Part shown: piece by piece, positions 6,435 through 8,446 of the stretch
Layout: each line of letters starts with the position of its first letter
How positions within the stretch are numbered: the first letter of the stretch is position 1
Position numbers and translations under genes: made by a program
Assembly (NCBI GenBank): GCA_902796375.1
Contig: CADBOW010000044.1
Coordinates: 1 to 8,446 of the forward strand
Source of the DNA: an uncultured Lachnospiraceae bacterium
GTDB taxonomy: Bacteria > Bacillota > Clostridia > Lachnospirales > Lachnospiraceae
Direction of reading: 5' to 3'
Length of the DNA: 8,446 bases
Notes under the pieces: generated by a model
The model's input: the letters and a program-made list of their open reading frames with translations, nothing else
What the model was told of the DNA's origin: nothing
Databases searched by the model: none

Positions 6435-7160
6435 ATGCAGAGAAACATTCTACTGGTGGAAGACGAGGAGAAGCTGGCCCGCTTCGTGGAGCTGGAGCTC
6501 CGTCACGAAGGATATGAAGTAATGAAGAGCGGAAACGGACGGGAAGCCCTGGAAATCGCGGAGAAGGGCGGGTTCGATCTGATTCTCCTGGACATTATGC
6601 TTCCGGGTCTGAACGGCCTGGAAGTATTGCGACGTCTGCGTACCACATCGGATGTCCCGGTCATACTTCTGACTGCACGGGATGCGGTTATGGATAAGGT
6701 GTCCGGCCTGGACGCCGGTGCTTCGGATTACATCACGAAGCCTTTTGCCATCGAAGAACTGCTGGCCCGGATCCGCGTAGTTCTTCGAAACGCCGATAAG
6801 GAAAGCTTCTCTTCCGCTGCCGAGACTGCGGAAGTCAAAAACGGAAGGCAGGCGGACGGTACCTATCGATGGGGACAGCTCACACTGGACATGCCCAAGC
6901 GTGAGGTTCGGTATAACGGGACCATCATCGATCTTACCAATCGGGAATTCCTGATGCTGGAAACCCTGCTCTCCAATATGGACATCGTACTTCCAAGGGA
7001 CACTCTGCTGGAACGTGTCTGCGGATATGATTACCTGGGCGAGACCAACATTGTGGATGTTTACGTCCGCCATATCAGAGCAAAGATCGACGATATCTAT
7101 GATGTAAAAATGATACAGACCGTACGCGGAGTCGGATACGTGATCAAATCGGACAGCTGA
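6435..7160 (+). CDS. OmpR/PhoB-family response regulator, ArlR-like, 241 aa
   Basis: This is a cytosolic DNA-binding transcription regulator activated by phosphotransfer from its partner kinase. The receiver domain (about 3-118) has the acidic pair E9/D10, phospho-acceptor D53 (in LLDIMLPGLNG), T80 and the conserved K102 (in TKPF). A longish polar linker (119-143) leads to the winged-helix DNA-binding domain (about 144-239), whose recognition region is ETNIVDVYVRHIRAKI and whose end is QTVRGVGYVI. The receiver and tail resemble ArlR/CssR-type regulators of Firmicutes. In the usual VWGYDYLGE motif Trp is replaced by Cys (C196). AGGAG (6424-6428) lies 6 nt before the ATG. It sits 21 nt after the DUF4342 gene and 55 nt before the kinase, consistent with one operon. 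Regulated genes cannot be deduced. Confidence 0.95.
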   Translation: MQRNILLVEDEEKLARFVELELRHEGYEVMKSGNGREALEIAEKGGFDLILLDIMLPGLNGLEVLRRLRTTSDVPVILLTARDAVMDKVSGLDAGASDYITKPFAIEELLARIRVVLRNADKESFSSAAETAEVKNGRQADGTYRWGQLTLDMPKREVRYNGTIIDLTNREFLMLETLLSNMDIVLPRDTLLERVCGYDYLGETNIVDVYVRHIRAKIDDIYDVKMIQTVRGVGYVIKSDS

Positions 7161-7215
7161 TCACCGCCCGAAACTCCTGGGATTCCTGCGATCGTAGATG
7201 GAAAGGAGGTCAGAC

Positions 7216-8446
7216 ATGTCAGAACAAACAACAAAAGAAAACCTGAACGACCAGCCGCTTCGTCGTATGAATTCCATCACAAGAAAGCTGCATCATCAGA
7301 TCCTGTGGAAGAAGGTCTCCCTGTTCCTCAGCCTGGATCTTCTGATCCTGTTCTTCCTGTTTGTCGGATGGGTCCTGGATACCGAACTCCGCGTGATCGG
7401 TGATTTCAGCTTCAGCAACAACCGTTCCTTCAGCAGCAGCGACGGATTCTGGGGGATCGAATATATCGTTACGGATGAAACCGGAAAGGAACTGGTTCGC
7501 GAGAACGCCAGCCGTCTGATCTTCCTGATCATCGCCCTTTCCTCTACCCTGGTTTTCGTACAGCTGGTCTCCATCGCCATTCGGTGGAACAGCGAATCCA
7601 AAAAGATCCGTAATACCATGAAACCCATTAATGATATCGCGCTCAAGGCAGATGCCATGAGCCGTATGACCTTCTCGGATGCCATCTACCAGACGGAAAG
7701 CAGCCCTGAGGAATCCTTCCACCGGCTGGAGGATGCCATCGCAAGCATCAACCCGGAACAGGAATCCATGCCTTCTCTGGGGGATCAGGAACTGCAGGGG
7801 ATCGAGGCCGCCATGAACAACCTGCTTCGCCGGATGCACGAAAGCTATCAGCAGCAGGCACGCTTCGTCAACGATGCGTCTCATGAGCTGCGCACTCCCA
7901 TTGCGGTGATCCAGGGCTATGCAAATATGCTGGACCGCTGGGGGCGCGAGGACGAATCTGTATTAAATGAATCCATTTCCGCCATCTCCCACGAGGCCGA
8001 TCATATGAATCAGCTGGTGGAACAGCTGCTCTTCCTGGCCCGGGGCGACTCCGGAAGAACCCAGCTGAAGCAGGAGCCGGTAGAGATCACTTCGCTGATG
8101 CAGGAGATCTACGAGGAATCCCTGATGATCGACGAATCGCATCCCTATCGTTTCCGGCCCGCGGACCAGTCCGTTACCGTCATCGGTGATCCCATGCTTC
8201 TGAAGCAGTCCGTACGGATCCTGGTGGACAACGCGGCGAAATATACCAAGGCCGGCGATGACATCTCTCTTTCCGCCGGAATGACAGATCAGGGAGAGCC
8301 TTACCTGCAGGTGCAGGACAGCGGCATCGGCATGGCTCAATCCGATGTTACTCATATGTTCGAGCGATTCTATCGGTCAGACGAAACCAGGGAGATCAAG
8401 GGAACCGGTCTCGGCCTGGCCATAGCAAAATGGATTGTGGACCGGC
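7216..8446 (+). CDS. ArlS-like sensor histidine kinase, C-terminal end cut by the window
   Basis: The ATG at 7216 follows AAAGGAGGT (7202-7210), and the frame stays open to the window edge, giving 410 codons. Layout: cytoplasmic N-terminus; membrane segment 1 (about 34-54); a short outer loop of about 45 residues (55-99) rich in Ser/Phe/Asn; membrane segment 2 (about 100-123). A HAMP-like linker of about 90 residues reaches the H-box FVNDASHELRTP with phospho-acceptor H223. The ATPase domain has an N-box around N339 (LVDNAAKYT), G1 DSGIGM (368-373), F-box FERFYR (382-387) and G2 GTGLGLAIA (396-404). Only the last few dozen residues are probably missing. It pairs with the response regulator immediately upstream. 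The signal sensed is unknown, and the small outer loop suggests membrane or accessory-protein sensing. Confidence 0.94.
   Translation, partial: MSEQTTKENLNDQPLRRMNSITRKLHHQILWKKVSLFLSLDLLILFFLFVGWVLDTELRVIGDFSFSNNRSFSSSDGFWGIEYIVTDETGKELVRENASRLIFLIIALSSTLVFVQLVSIAIRWNSESKKIRNTMKPINDIALKADAMSRMTFSDAIYQTESSPEESFHRLEDAIASINPEQESMPSLGDQELQGIEAAMNNLLRRMHESYQQQARFVNDASHELRTPIAVIQGYANMLDRWGREDESVLNESISAISHEADHMNQLVEQLLFLARGDSGRTQLKQEPVEITSLMQEIYEESLMIDESHPYRFRPADQSVTVIGDPMLLKQSVRILVDNAAKYTKAGDDISLSAGMTDQGEPYLQVQDSGIGMAQSDVTHMFERFYRSDETREIKGTGLGLAIAKWIVDR

Noticed and set aside
7219..7884. 221-codon open frame on the minus strand opposite the histidine kinase
   Set aside because: It lies antisense to the kinase's membrane segments and H-box, and its composition reflects the reverse of the real coding frame.
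1..8446. Very frequent GATC and GGATC strings
   Set aside because: They are explained by preference for ATC (Ile) and GAT/ATC/ATG codon neighbours in all the genes, and there is no clustering that would suggest an origin or methylation-dependent element.

Overview
The window looks like an ordinary chromosomal segment of a low-to-mid-GC Firmicute, most likely a Clostridia member of the Lachnospiraceae type. The reasons are AGGAG-type ribosome binding sites in front of every gene, sigma-A-like TTGNNN-N17-TATAAT promoters, an ArlRS-like two-component pair, a stand-alone short phosphotransacetylase, and a UBA/TS-N plus DUF4342 membrane protein. No phage, transposon, CRISPR, tRNA or rRNA signal was seen. 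The taxonomic placement is inference from gene families and base usage, not from a search.

Left half (1-4145, minus strand): a tightly spaced three-gene transcription unit reading right to left. It comprises an SNF2-family ATPase with an N-terminal helix-hairpin-helix-like region (4145-1968), a DUF1846/UPF0371 protein with two phosphate-binding-like loops (1947-463), and the N-terminal third of a diacylglycerol-kinase/YegS-type lipid kinase that runs off the window (437 to before 1). Gaps are 20 and 25 nt. A good promoter lies at 4209-4237, and it shows that the helicase starts at 4145 rather than at a GTG further upstream.

Middle (4146-5560): a divergent intergenic region, then pta (4505-5488, plus strand). 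pta has a near-consensus promoter at 4386-4414 whose spacer carries a perfect 6-5-6 inverted repeat. pta ends in a strong intrinsic terminator and has no adjacent acetate kinase gene, so it appears to be monocistronic.

Right part (5661-8446, plus strand): a probable three-gene operon. It encodes a UBA/TS-N plus DUF4342 single-pass membrane protein, an OmpR/ArlR-like response regulator, and an ArlS-like sensor histidine kinase truncated by the window edge just after its G2 box. The membrane protein is a plausible accessory component of the signalling pair, but that is inferred only from gene order. A short AAAGATT repeat cluster lies upstream of this operon.

I found no clear, wholly new biological system. 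The best candidates for follow-up are the DUF4342-regulator-kinase operon, the dyad inside the pta promoter, the helicase/DUF1846/lipid-kinase operon of unknown purpose, and the expanded linker between the second membrane segment and H-box of the kinase.
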